Below are positions 17,685 through 27,049 of a stretch of DNA of 64,000 nucleotides, piece after piece. This stretch comes from Thiomicrorhabdus sp. Milos-T2 (lineage in GTDB: Bacteria > Pseudomonadota > Gammaproteobacteria > Thiomicrospirales > Thiomicrospiraceae), in the NCBI RefSeq assembly GCF_000702325.1, contig NZ_KL370891.1:248001-312000 (forward strand), in the 5' to 3' direction. A program made the position numbers and the translations under genes. The notes beneath the pieces are model-generated. The model did not search any database. It saw only the letters and a program-made list of their open reading frames with translations, and was not told the DNA's origin. Positions within the stretch are counted from its first letter, which is position 1, and each line of letters opens with the position of its first letter.

Positions 17685-18908
17685 TTAAAAGTTGTTTGTT
17701 AGAGAGAAGCTGATTACATGCACATTTCTGGCATAGGAACCAGTTAAAAAGTCATTTTTTACATTTACTTTTTCATAGTTCGCAAAATTGTAGGCTGTCC
17801 CCAAGGTTAGGTTGGGTTTATATTGGTAAGTTAAGCCTAATCCATAAGTGGTGACTTTGCTGTCAAGCCAATCAAAATTAAGGTTTTTTTCTGGTACTGC
17901 CGTTCCCAAGTCTTGAGATAGGCCAAGTAATAAAGTTGTTTGACTGTTTAATTTTTGCGAAATACCAAGGTATATCGTGTCCGTATCTCGCCAATCTTTT
18001 ATCGCCTCTGCCTGAAACAAGGCCGAAATCCCAGTTAAATCACGGTCTAACTTAAGTTGAGATGTGCTTAGCTCTCCCCAATAAATGCGACTAAAGGCCA
18101 ATTCCAGAAGGGTATTTTTGAACTCATAGGCGCTAGACAATTTTAATGATGCTGGGGTTAGCATGTTCAGTTCTACTTTGCCGTCATAATTATCAATACC
18201 ATCGCTAATTTTAGCCTTACCCATGAGTTTAGTTTTTGTTGAAAAACGGTAGTGTGCTGAGAAGCTGAGCTTTTCTGTTGGGCGATAACTTAATGCAATA
18301 TTGGGACTGAGTGATGCGCCTTTAGTGTCGAGGTGTAAATGAATATCAGAACCCAACAAGTTGCCTTTGGCTTGTTGTTCTAGCATGGAGTAGTTCATTT
18401 GAATACCTGCACCGACAGCCCATTGTTCATTGAGTTCATAACTGATAACAGGGTTGATGAAAACACTGGCGGCAGAGGCTTTACCAATTAATAATGCTTG
18501 TGGTTGATTTTTCCAGTTGCTGCTGACGCCTTGGTAGGTTGTTGAGATTCCCCAGCGCCAATGATTGTATTGTGGCGAAACATAAAAACCATAAGGCATA
18601 AATGCATTGATAGGGTCTTGATTGCCACTGGCATCTGTTTCAGGTGTGGGTAAATTTACGCTTCCTGTAAAGGCTTGTCTTTCTTGATGTGCCAAAATGG
18701 CATCAAATTGAATGAGAGATTGTGGATTCTTTATCCACACTAAATTTGCCGGATTGTAATAGGCGGCATCTGCTGTTTTAGCTTGGCTTTGATAGGCGCC
18801 AGCAAGGGCAAATGATTGGCTGGAATGGTTAAAAGCATAATAGCCATTGGCAGAAATATTCGTTGAAATGACTAAGGTGAAAATAAAAGTGCTAAATTTT
18901 TTTTTCAT
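17685..18908 (-). CDS. FadL/TodX-type outer-membrane transport protein
   Basis: A 407-residue outer-membrane beta-barrel with signal peptide (cleavage near NISANGYYAFN). The mature N-terminus NHSSQSFALAGAYQSQAKTADAAYYNPANLVW is the FadL-family hatch motif with its conserved NPA. Alternating hydrophobic strands follow, and the protein ends with phenylalanine (SFSLTNNF). The family moves long-chain fatty acids or aromatic and aliphatic hydrocarbons across the outer membrane; the substrate here is unknown. The lipoprotein hydrolase downstream on the same strand could act on the same class of lipid, by inference. Confidence 0.9.
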   Translation of the reverse strand: MKKKFSTFIFTLVISTNISANGYYAFNHSSQSFALAGAYQSQAKTADAAYYNPANLVWIKNPQSLIQFDAILAHQERQAFTGSVNLPTPETDASGNQDPINAFMPYGFYVSPQYNHWRWGISTTYQGVSSNWKNQPQALLIGKASAASVFINPVISYELNEQWAVGAGIQMNYSMLEQQAKGNLLGSDIHLHLDTKGASLSPNIALSYRPTEKLSFSAHYRFSTKTKLMGKAKISDGIDNYDGKVELNMLTPASLKLSSAYEFKNTLLELAFSRIYWGELSTSQLKLDRDLTGISALFQAEAIKDWRDTDTIYLGISQKLNSQTTLLLGLSQDLGTAVPEKNLNFDWLDSKVTTYGLGLTYQYKPNLTLGTAYNFANYEKVNVKNDFLTGSYARNVHVISFSLTNNF

Positions 18909-19098
18909 ATTATTGTTGTTTTAGTAATTTAGATTTAGGAGTTAATTCTTAATTTACTTTGTAATTTTTTTAGAAAATTCTAGCACTTAATGGATGAGGT
19001 TTTGGTGTTAATTAGGTAGCGTTAAGAAATTTTTTAAATTCTGCTAGATAGGGTAAATAAAGCTTAAGAATGAATTCAGGATTTTGAGTTTGGCTGTG

Positions 19099-19130
19099 CA
19101 TTCAACCAATAATAATTTACTGGTTGAATG
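19099..19130. terminator. 10-bp perfect inverted repeat at the 3' end of the secreted-protein gene
   Basis: CATTCAACCA (19099-19108) is complementary to 19121-19130 with a 12-base loop, ten bases beyond the stop at 19140 on the minus strand. No T-run follows on either side, so terminator function is uncertain. The remaining intergenic bases up to 18909 show nothing clear. Confidence 0.45.
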
Positions 19131-19139
19131 ATCTAGTGC

Positions 19140-20114
19140 TTACAGGTTTTTACAGCTCATATATTGACCGTAAGGCGGGTTGCGCAACATGGTTTTGGAG
19201 TAGACCATATCGTTATAACTACCGCCATCAAAGTCTTGACGAATCTGAAAGCCGAGTAGCATACATTTGCCGTTTTTATTCTTTTGCGTAAACGCGACAT
19301 TAGCGTAGCGATATAGTGGAATGCCAGTAATAGCATGCTTTTTAAAGAGCCAACCATCAGAAACTACGTGCGCTTTACCGGCTTTTTGACCATCTTGTTC
19401 TGCAATGCGTTTAGCGAGTTTGATTGATTGATCTGCCACACTGCCTTGGTGTAATTTACCTTTGCTAGGAATTTTGACATCTGCAAGCTGTTGACCATTA
19501 ACTTTATCAAAATGGGCTTTTAATACGGCTTCTTGTTTTTTAGGGTCTTCCATTATCATGTCTATTGAGGTGGTCTCATAGTTTGGAATGTCTGACTCTT
19601 GCAGAGCAAATGTGGTTGGGTAGGCGACTTTCATATAACGCGGAGCTTTGCTTTCATCAACATGGCTTGGATCGCCCATGTAGATCATAAAAGTACCGTC
19701 TTCACCTTCGGCTAATCGAGTTAGTAGCGTGTTCTGCTGTACGGTCATAGCTTGCCCCGGTTGGGTAGGGTGTAGTGTCATATAGCTCCCTGAGATTAAG
19801 GTGTAAAAGGTATTTTTGCTCTCCACAAGCTTATTAACATTTTTATCTTCAGCAAACTCTAGCCAGGGTGTATCAGGTCTGTTTAAAGGATGAATGGTAA
19901 TGCGTTTATTGCTGTTGATCGTCGTACGCTTCACAATAATATGATTAATGGGTTCAGCATCTCGGTAAACTGGATAGCCAAGAGGTTGCGTTAATATCAT
20001 CTTTGTTTCTTGATTTGCGAATGCCGGTCCTCCAGGGAAGATGAATAGGCTGGTAAATAGTATTGTCAGTGTTTTAAGTAAAGTGAATTTTCGAAGGTGG
20101 TCTATTTGCATCAT
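19140..20114 (-). CDS. Unrecognised exported protein
   Basis: I do not recognise this family. The chosen ATG at 20114 (20111 is equally possible) follows AAAGGAATTA and gives 324 residues with a clear signal peptide, MMQIDHLRKFTLLKTLTILFTSLFIF, cleaved near PAFA. The mature part is hydrophilic, with two cysteines near the end (CMLLGF, YMSCKNL) and no membrane segment. The reading frame stays open upstream into MITE copy 4, but that part lacks a ribosome binding site and would bury the signal peptide. It could be periplasmic or surface-associated. Confidence 0.65.
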   Translation of the reverse strand: MMQIDHLRKFTLLKTLTILFTSLFIFPGGPAFANQETKMILTQPLGYPVYRDAEPINHIIVKRTTINSNKRITIHPLNRPDTPWLEFAEDKNVNKLVESKNTFYTLISGSYMTLHPTQPGQAMTVQQNTLLTRLAEGEDGTFMIYMGDPSHVDESKAPRYMKVAYPTTFALQESDIPNYETTSIDMIMEDPKKQEAVLKAHFDKVNGQQLADVKIPSKGKLHQGSVADQSIKLAKRIAEQDGQKAGKAHVVSDGWLFKKHAITGIPLYRYANVAFTQKNKNGKCMLLGFQIRQDFDGGSYNDMVYSKTMLRNPPYGQYMSCKNL

Positions 20115-20275
20115 TAATTCCTTTGAGTTGGTTTGGCGTTTTTTAGTGAAATAAACACTCCCGATTTTATGAGAATAGACTAAGTAATTATATAGGGGGG
20201 ATAGGCTATTTATGAAACGAGTTGCAATTTTAAGGATAGGAAGAAAGTTGGGGTTGTAGGGGGGATTTTTAATTT

Positions 20276-20479
20276 GAGACCTTTGCACGAGATAGGTACG
20301 AAAGAAAAATGAGGTAAAATTTGCCTGATTTTGGCGGAAAACGCAGGGAATAGCTAGCTATTCGTAAGGTGTCGCCCAACGGAAGTGCCCTTGGGGTACA
20401 ACAAAAATCAGGTCAATTTTTACCTTCAAGGGGCACTTAGAACCATTTTTACTCGTGAATACTCTCGTGCAAAGGTCTC
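20276..20479 (-). mobile_element. MITE copy 4 (204 bp), longest variant, abutting bioA
   Basis: Same ends, orientation as copy 2, flanked by exact 5-bp duplications AATTT (20271-20275 and 20480-20484). It carries the 33-base block (20366-20398) seen in copy 3, plus a second insertion near 20421-20442 that repeats an AAGGGGCACTT-like motif. The last two bases of the element supply part of the bioA stop codon. Confidence 0.92.
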
Positions 20480-21797
20480 AATTTGCGTTGGAATCTAAAA
20501 CTTGGCTAATTGCGTTATGAATTCCAGTGGTTAGCACTTTAAGCTGCGAAGCTGGAATGTTGTAGGCAGGCATGGTGTAAATTAATTTTCCAAAAGGTCT
20601 TAGCCAAATACCATTTTCTATTGCGGCGGCTTGAATGGCTGGGCCTAAATCATCGCGTTCTAATTCAACCACGCCAATGGCGCCCAGCACTCGGGTATCT
20701 TGAACCCCTTGTAGTTTTTTCAAGGGCAAAAGAGATTGTTGAAAGTGTGCTTGAATTCGGGCAATGTTGGCTTCCCAGGGAGAATCAAGTAGCACATCAA
20801 TATTGGCAATGGCCGCTCGACACGCCAAAGGGTTGGCCATGTAGGTGGGCCCGTGTGCCAAAATACCGGGTTGACCTTGGCTGATGGTTTTGCTGATTTG
20901 GGCGGTTGCAAGGGCGGCGGCTAAGGTAATGTGGCCGCCAGTTAAGGTTTTGCCTAGGGTGAGAATGTCGGGTGAGATTTTAGCCCATTCACAGGCAAAG
21001 AGTTTGCCTGTTCGACCGAATCCAGTGGCAATTTCATCGGCAATCAACAAGATTTCAAATTCGTCACACAATTCTCGTACTTGCTTTAAATAGTCGGGGC
21101 GGTAAAACCGCATGCCGCCGGCACCTTGAACAATTGGTTCGATGGTGATGGCTGCAATTTCATTATGATGTTGCTTGAGTATGGCTTCTAGCGCTTGAAT
21201 ATCGGTATTGTCAGATTCAATATCAAACCCCATCTCTGGTGCTGGGGCAAAGAAGTGTTTAGGCAGTAATTCAGAAAATAAACTGTGCATGCCATTAACA
21301 GGGTCGCAAATCGCCATGGTGGCAAAAGTGTCTCCGTGATAACCATTTTTAACCGTGAGTAATTTGTTTTTACCAGGCCTGGTTAAACTAATCCAATATT
21401 GCATGGCCATTTTGATGGCGACTTCCATAGCAACTGAACCGGAATCCACAAAAAATACTTTTTCTAGGCCTGCGGGTGATAAGTTGACTAACCGTTTTGC
21501 AAGTTCTATAGCGGGTTCATGTGTTAGTCCGCCAAACATAATGTGCGGCATAGTGTCTATTTGTTCATGCATCGCTTGTTGAATTTTTGGGTGGTTGTAA
21601 CCGTGCAATGCTGCCCACCAAGATGACATGCCATCAACCACTTCTCGGCCGTCGGCCAAAGTAATGATTGAGCCCTGTGTTTTGCTAACGCCAATTGCAG
21701 GAACAAGATTGGGTAATTTTGCATAGGGGTGCCAGATGTGTTTTTGATCGTAATCTAAAAGCGAATTCCAATCAGGTGTTGCGGGATTTGTGGGCAT
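20478..21797 (-). CDS. bioA: Adenosylmethionine-8-amino-7-oxononanoate aminotransferase
   Basis: PLP-dependent enzyme that uses S-adenosylmethionine as amino donor to make 7,8-diaminopelargonic acid in biotin synthesis. The 439-residue protein shows HIWHPYAKL (20-28), DGMSSWWAALHGYNHP (about 53-68), SGSVAMEVAIKMA, NGYHGDTFATM, IADEIATGFGRTG and the PLP lysine in LGKTLTGGH. The palindromic repeat at 21372-21383 encodes TRPG in a variable loop before NKLLTVKNGYHGD. The stop TGA (20478-20480) is formed by one target-duplication base plus the end of MITE copy 4, so the original C-terminus may have been longer. The IS4-like element lies 105 bases upstream of the start. Confidence 0.95.
   Translation of the reverse strand: MPTNPATPDWNSLLDYDQKHIWHPYAKLPNLVPAIGVSKTQGSIITLADGREVVDGMSSWWAALHGYNHPKIQQAMHEQIDTMPHIMFGGLTHEPAIELAKRLVNLSPAGLEKVFFVDSGSVAMEVAIKMAMQYWISLTRPGKNKLLTVKNGYHGDTFATMAICDPVNGMHSLFSELLPKHFFAPAPEMGFDIESDNTDIQALEAILKQHHNEIAAITIEPIVQGAGGMRFYRPDYLKQVRELCDEFEILLIADEIATGFGRTGKLFACEWAKISPDILTLGKTLTGGHITLAAALATAQISKTISQGQPGILAHGPTYMANPLACRAAIANIDVLLDSPWEANIARIQAHFQQSLLPLKKLQGVQDTRVLGAIGVVELERDDLGPAIQAAAIENGIWLRPFGKLIYTMPAYNIPASQLKVLTTGIHNAISQVLDSNAN
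21372..21383. repeat. ACCAGGCCTGGT palindrome inside bioA
   Basis: Exact 12-bp copy, read as Thr-Arg-Pro-Gly on the minus strand, the same four residues as in bioD. Confidence 0.9.
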
Positions 21798-21902
21798 GAA
21801 GTTGGCCTTAGTTTTGTCTGCTTATGTTGTTTTTTTTAAAATAGCTTTTCTATTATAAAGATAAATTGCATCGGTCGTCGATTCCATAAATAGATAATTA
21901 AT

Positions 21903-23175
21903 CACTGCTGTCCCACTTAATTTCTCACCAAGCCTAAACTCATTTGGGGCCTCACGTTTTCTACATTAGGTGGTGGCTTCAAAAGTTCTATTAACGGCCT
22001 TCTAATAAATAGATTCATTTGTAGTAATCTTAAAATCTGCTGAAAACTCTTTTTCGATCCTGATTGAAACTTAAGAAAAGCGATAATCAAATAAACACAT
22101 AATGCGGCCATGAATTTGAGTCATTACCGCATTTTTAGAGTTACCTAAAAAAGCTTTGATTTTTAGATTTTGTTTGATCCATTTAAAGAAGAGTTCTACC
22201 TGCCAACGCTCTTTATATATATCTGCAATTGTCTGAGCTGACCAGTTCATTTGATTGGTAATAAACTGATAATCTTTTTGCGTGACGGGGTCGTAATAAT
22301 TCACTAAGCGAATAGCGGGTAAGTTTTCTCTAAGGGATTTCTGTCCAGTGTATTCAATGATCTGATCAGAAATAATGTTTAAGTTTTTTGTCGTCGGTAA
22401 CGTTTTTACAACTTTATACTTTGCATTGCCTCGGATTCTTGTTACCCATACCAACCCTTTTGAACTCAAGGCTTTGTGCCAGCTGAAGTTGTTATAACCT
22501 TTGTCAAAAACGAGTACACTTCCCTTTGGAAACTTCCATAAATCAACTTGTTTCATTTCAGACTCTTTGGCTCCTGTTAAGGATGCAAAAGCTGGGATAA
22601 GGCCATCATGATCAAGTCCAATATGCAGTTTCATGGCTGATTTTTTCTTATTGTAATCCGCCCATGGAAAAAGCTTCATGGAAAGATCAATAAGAGAACC
22701 ATCCAACGAGAATAGCTTTGATTTGAATCTGAAATTATGTTTTGGTGAGTGCTGAGAGCATTGTTTGTAAAGCTTAGAAAACAAGTCAGAATAGAACTGA
22801 TAATCTAGCTTTTCATTGGCTCGACTGAATGTCGTGCGTTTTATTTTTTGGCTGCCTAAATGATATTGCTGTTGGGGTTGTGACTCTATTGTGGCTTCAA
22901 TATCTCGAAGGCTATGGCGTGCACCTATCTGGCCAATCGCCAAGGCTGCAAATTGAGACCAGCGACTTAAAGCGTCACTTCGTCTTTTCCCATCATGAAT
23001 GCTTGAAAGCTTTTCAAATTCAAGTCTCGGAAACATTTTTAAGACTTGTGATAATACTGTATTATGAAAGCTCATAGTCTGAATCCTCTGTTATTACATA
23101 TGTTTGGTGGTACTTACATTGTAACAATCTGTATGGATTCAGGCTTTTTCATTTTAGCTAAGTGGGACAGCAGTG
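21903..23175 (-). mobile_element. IS4-family-like insertion sequence, 1273 bp
   Basis: The terminal inverted repeats begin CACTGCTGTCCCACTTA at 21903 and match the reverse complement of the right end over at least 17 bases. The element is flanked by an exact 9-bp duplication ATAATTAAT (21894-21902 and 23176-23184), which fits the 9-bp or longer duplications of IS4-type elements. One transposase gene fills it, interrupted by a frameshift. It is inserted between bioA and the HD-GYP gene and may have separated bioA from its promoter. Confidence 0.93.
21917..23075 (-). pseudogene. Frameshifted IS4-like transposase
   Basis: DDE transposase of the insertion sequence. The first frame (23075 to 22071) gives 334 residues, including FSLDGSLIDL (first Asp), LVFDKGYNNFSW (second Asp) and the YKERWQVELFFKWIKQNLKIK signature with the catalytic Glu. 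After SKNAVMTQI the frame shifts by +1 within 22100-22115, and the normal family ending ALCVYLIIAFLKFQSGSKKSFQQILRLLQ continues in the next frame to 21917. In related proteins TQI is usually followed by a tryptophan codon, so loss of two bases is the simplest explanation. All three catalytic acids are retained in the truncated product. Confidence 0.8.
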
Positions 23176-23230
23176 ATAATTAATGGTATAAATACTAAGT
23201 GAATTAGATTTTAGGTTAGTCGTTAAGCGA

Positions 23231-24346
23231 ATGAAGGTTGATGCTGTGAAAAGAAAAGAGCAAATTAGAGAAGAGGTGGATCTGATGTTCGAACAGCTTC
23301 GACGCCAGCTACCGGGGTTGTGTCGTATAGCGGTTGCCTTATATGAAGAGGATAGCGATATCCTGCACTCTTTTTTAAAAAGTCCAGCTCAGTCTAAAGT
23401 CTTTACTCATTATAGTGAGTTTCTCTCTAAAGTACCTTCTTTAAAAGCGTTGGCTGATGATGGTGAGCCAAGAATTATTAGTGAATTAGTTGAGCCAGAT
23501 TGTGCTGAGTCTCATTCGTATCACCGTCAAGAGTTAAGCAGTGTAGGGATTAAATCTAGTTATACCGTGCCTATGTATTTGGGGGAGAGTTTCTTAGGGT
23601 TTGTCTTTTTTGATGCCGACCAGACGGATTATTTTTCTGAAGACGTTATTGCTCAATTATCAATTTATACACGATTAATAGAAGCGTTATTGGTAATGGA
23701 TATTTTACCTGTAAAAACGTTAATGGGTATGGTGAGCAGTACAAAACGAATAACAGGCTTCAAAGATGATGAAACTGGAAAACATATTGGTCGTGTATCG
23801 TCCTATGTTGAGCTAATCGCAACGGAGTTATCGAAGGTGTTGAATTTATCGGATGAATTTATAGAGTACGTTTGGCTTTATGCTCCACTGCATGATATTG
23901 GAAAAATTGGCGTAGCCGATGCGGTTTTATTGAAGCCAGAGTCATTGAATCCTGAAGAGTATGAACAGATGAAACTGCATGTTAATTTAGGTTTTGAAAT
24001 GATTGAACAAATCATTGAAGACTTTGATTTTGGTAGTTTACATCATATTAGTATTTTAAGAAATGTCATCGCTTGTCATCACGAACGTTGGGATGGCAAG
24101 GGCTATCCTAAAGGCCTTAAGGGAGAAGAAATTCCATTAGAAGGTCGAATTATGGCGGTAGGAGATGTCTTTGATGCACTCAGTTCTTCTAGAGTATATC
24201 GAAATGCGTTTACTTTAGAGGATACCTTTGAATATATTGTTGCGCAGCGCGGTCGTAAATTTGATCCTCAATGTGTTGATGCATTTATAAATCAAAAAGA
24301 GCGAGTAATTGCTATTTATAAAAAATTCAAAGAGAGAGGGTTATAA
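23231..24346 (+). CDS. GAF-like sensor with HD-GYP phosphodiesterase domain
   Basis: A 371-residue cytoplasmic signalling protein. Residues 15-160 look like a GAF sensor (YTVPMYLGESFLGFVFFDAD near 118-137). The HD-GYP domain (about 170-370) retains the metal and signature residues: HIGRVSSYVELIA, the HD at about 221 (PLHDIGKIGV), HHERWDGKGYPKGL at about 283, and the late GRIMAVGDVFDALSS. An intact HDxGYP signature predicts hydrolysis of cyclic di-GMP, and so promotion of motility over adhesion. There are no membrane segments. It starts 55 bases beyond the insertion sequence and converges with truC 13 bases downstream. Confidence 0.9.
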   Translation: MKVDAVKRKEQIREEVDLMFEQLRRQLPGLCRIAVALYEEDSDILHSFLKSPAQSKVFTHYSEFLSKVPSLKALADDGEPRIISELVEPDCAESHSYHRQELSSVGIKSSYTVPMYLGESFLGFVFFDADQTDYFSEDVIAQLSIYTRLIEALLVMDILPVKTLMGMVSSTKRITGFKDDETGKHIGRVSSYVELIATELSKVLNLSDEFIEYVWLYAPLHDIGKIGVADAVLLKPESLNPEEYEQMKLHVNLGFEMIEQIIEDFDFGSLHHISILRNVIACHHERWDGKGYPKGLKGEEIPLEGRIMAVGDVFDALSSSRVYRNAFTLEDTFEYIVAQRGRKFDPQCVDAFINQKERVIAIYKKFKERGL

Positions 24347-24359
24347 AGATTTTTTGTTA

Positions 24360-25133
24360 TTATTCGTAGGATGCGAAGGTCTCTTGTGGCTGAAACGATT
24401 TAAAGCCTAACTTATTAATAGCCAACTCAAAACTCTTTTCCAATGGAGCTTCGATAGCCATTTTTTTTTGAGTTTTAGGATGACTGAATTGTAGGCTTGT
24501 TGCCGCAAGATAGAGGCGATGTTGTCCAAGCCATTCATTAAAAAAATGGTTATGATGTCGGTCGCCATAGGTCACATCACCAATGATTGGATGGTGAATA
24601 TGATTCATGTGTCGACGTAATTGATGTTTACGACCTGTTTTGGGGTTAAGTTTAATCAAAGAGTAACGTTGCTGTTCATAGCGACCTATTTTATGGTCAA
24701 CTGTCGTTTGCGCTAAACATCTGTAGGCAGTTTCAGCCGGTTGAGGTTCAAGTTGCTCTCTCTTGAGTTTTTCAGCGATTTTATCTTTTTTATATTTTAA
24801 TGCATGGTCTATATAGCCCGTGTCATCAACCCAGCCCCTACAAATAGCCAAATAGGTTTTGCTAATCGTGTGGTTCATAAACTGGTCACTAAGTTCTCGG
24901 GCAGTATTGGAATCTAACGCAAGAAGTAATAAGCCAGATGTTGCTTTGTCTAAGCGGTGAACGGGGTACACTTTATGATTAATCACATCTCGCGTGAGTT
25001 GTAACGCAAATTGAGTTTCATGTTTATCTATTGGGGAGCTATGAACTAATAGGCCAGCTGGTTTGTGAATAGCAACAATAAACTCATCTTGATAGAGAAT
25101 GGTTAAGTTTTCTAATAGGCAATGAGTTTGCAT
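24360..25133 (-). CDS. truC: tRNA pseudouridine(65) synthase TruC-like
   Basis: RluA-family pseudouridine synthase. The 257-residue protein has LYQDEFIVAIHKPAGLLVHSS (13-33), the catalytic HRLDKATSGLLL with its Asp (about 61-72), the KTYLAICRG strand, and KTGRKHQLRRHMNHIHHPIIGDVTYG near 184-209. There is no N-terminal S4 domain, and the opening segment with HETQFALQ resembles TruC (E. coli YqcB), which modifies U65 of some tRNAs. RluA or RluC are the alternatives, less likely given the sequence around HETQ. Confidence 0.82.
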   Translation of the reverse strand: MQTHCLLENLTILYQDEFIVAIHKPAGLLVHSSPIDKHETQFALQLTRDVINHKVYPVHRLDKATSGLLLLALDSNTARELSDQFMNHTISKTYLAICRGWVDDTGYIDHALKYKKDKIAEKLKREQLEPQPAETAYRCLAQTTVDHKIGRYEQQRYSLIKLNPKTGRKHQLRRHMNHIHHPIIGDVTYGDRHHNHFFNEWLGQHRLYLAATSLQFSHPKTQKKMAIEAPLEKSFELAINKLGFKSFQPQETFASYE

Positions 25134-25433
25134 TTATTTAACTCCTTAAACTGTCTAATACAACTCATTATTATAAATAGAGAACTTTGCAAGAGTAGGT
25201 GAATGTTTAAAAAGCGATGAGATTTGGCAGTAAAAACTGTGGTGGATATACGTGGTAGACATAATTGTGGCTTGTGACTGGATAATTTTTTGAGTAGATT
25301 TAGTGAGCCTGCTGTTAATCTATAGAAAACTAACTTATTGATTGTAAAGCCTTAGTAACTTATTGACAGCATAGCCAAGTTTACATTACACGAGAGTTGA
25401 TGAATTTAATTTAAAAAAATGTGAGGTTTAGTG
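25134..25433. other. Intergenic region with a degenerate MITE end
   Basis: No gene is visible. GAGAACTTTGCAAGAGTAGGTG at 25180-25201 resembles the MITE end GAGACCTTTGCACGAGATAGG with one or two substitutions and a deletion, and no partner end is nearby. The remainder is AT-rich without recognisable structure. Confidence 0.4.
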
Positions 25434-25461
25434 TTGACAGCTGTTAATAAATCTATAGAAT
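25434..25461 (+). promoter_or_regulatory. Sigma70 promoter of the tRNA-tuf operon
   Basis: A perfect TTGACA at 25434-25439 and TAGAAT at 25456-25461 are separated by 16 bases. Transcription would start near 25468, about nine bases before tRNA-Tyr. Confidence 0.8.
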
Positions 25462-25476
25462 ACGCACTCACAATTT

Positions 25477-25561
25477 GGAGGGTTTCCCGAGCGGCCAAAG
25501 GGGGCAGACTGTAAATCTGCTGGCTCAGCCTTCGGTGGTTCGAATCCACCACCCTCCACCA
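25477..25561 (+). tRNA. tRNA-Tyr (GTA)
   Basis: Acceptor arms GGAGGGT and ACCCTCC pair, followed by encoded ACCA. Anticodon GTA lies at 25511-25513 in the loop CTGTAAA, and the long variable arm (class II) and the GGTTCGAATCC T-arm are present. It is first in a Tyr-Gly-Thr-tuf string as in E. coli. Confidence 0.97.
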
Positions 25562-25565
25562 TATT

Positions 25566-25640
25566 GCGGGTATCGTATATTGGCTATTACCTCGGCCTTC
25601 CAAGCCGATGAGAGGAGTTCGATTCTCCTTACCCGCTCCA
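25566..25640 (+). tRNA. tRNA-Gly (TCC)
   Basis: Acceptor arms GCGGGTA and TACCCGC pair, with CCA encoded. The anticodon loop CTTCCAA gives TCC, and the AGTTCGATTCT T-arm is present. It begins four bases after tRNA-Tyr. Confidence 0.96.
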
Positions 25641-25646
25641 TATTTT

Positions 25647-25700
25647 AAAGGCTCTCTTTGTTAATTTGTTAAATCAAGTTGATGGAGAGGGCCTTTTTAA
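25647..25700 (+). terminator. Hairpin with T-run between tRNA-Gly and tRNA-Thr
   Basis: AAAGGCTCTC pairs with GAGAGGGCCTTT, with a bulge, across a loop of about 26 bases, followed by T-rich sequence. It may be a partial terminator or an RNA-processing structure, since the operon continues to tRNA-Thr and tuf. Confidence 0.4.
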
Positions 25701-25703
25701 TTT

Positions 25704-25779
25704 GCTCTCATAGCTCAGTAGGTAGAGCGCATCCATGGTAAGGATGAGGTCATCGGTTCGATTCCGATTGAGAGCTCCA
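25704..25779 (+). tRNA. tRNA-Thr (GGT)
   Basis: Acceptor arms GCTCTCA and TGAGAGC pair, with CCA encoded. The anticodon loop ATGGTAA gives GGT, and the GGTTCGATTCC T-arm is present. It lies 60 bases before tuf, so tuf is probably cut from a shared transcript. Confidence 0.97.
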
Positions 25780-25839
25780 TATTTTTTATTTTGGTGTCGT
25801 TATGTCTTGTACATAAGTCGCTATAACGGAGTTTGCATC

Positions 25840-27030
<1,191 letters not shown>

Positions 27031-27049
27031 TTTTTAGCTTAAATAGCGC

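Noticed and set aside
20115-20288. N-terminal extension of the exported protein at 19140 into MITE copy 4
   Set aside because: It would start inside the mobile element without a ribosome binding site and bury a good signal peptide.
22095-22120. Programmed frameshifting in the IS4-like transposase
   Set aside because: The shift needed is +1 within a short CTCAAATTC stretch lacking an A6 or XXXYYYZ slippery site; mutation is simpler.
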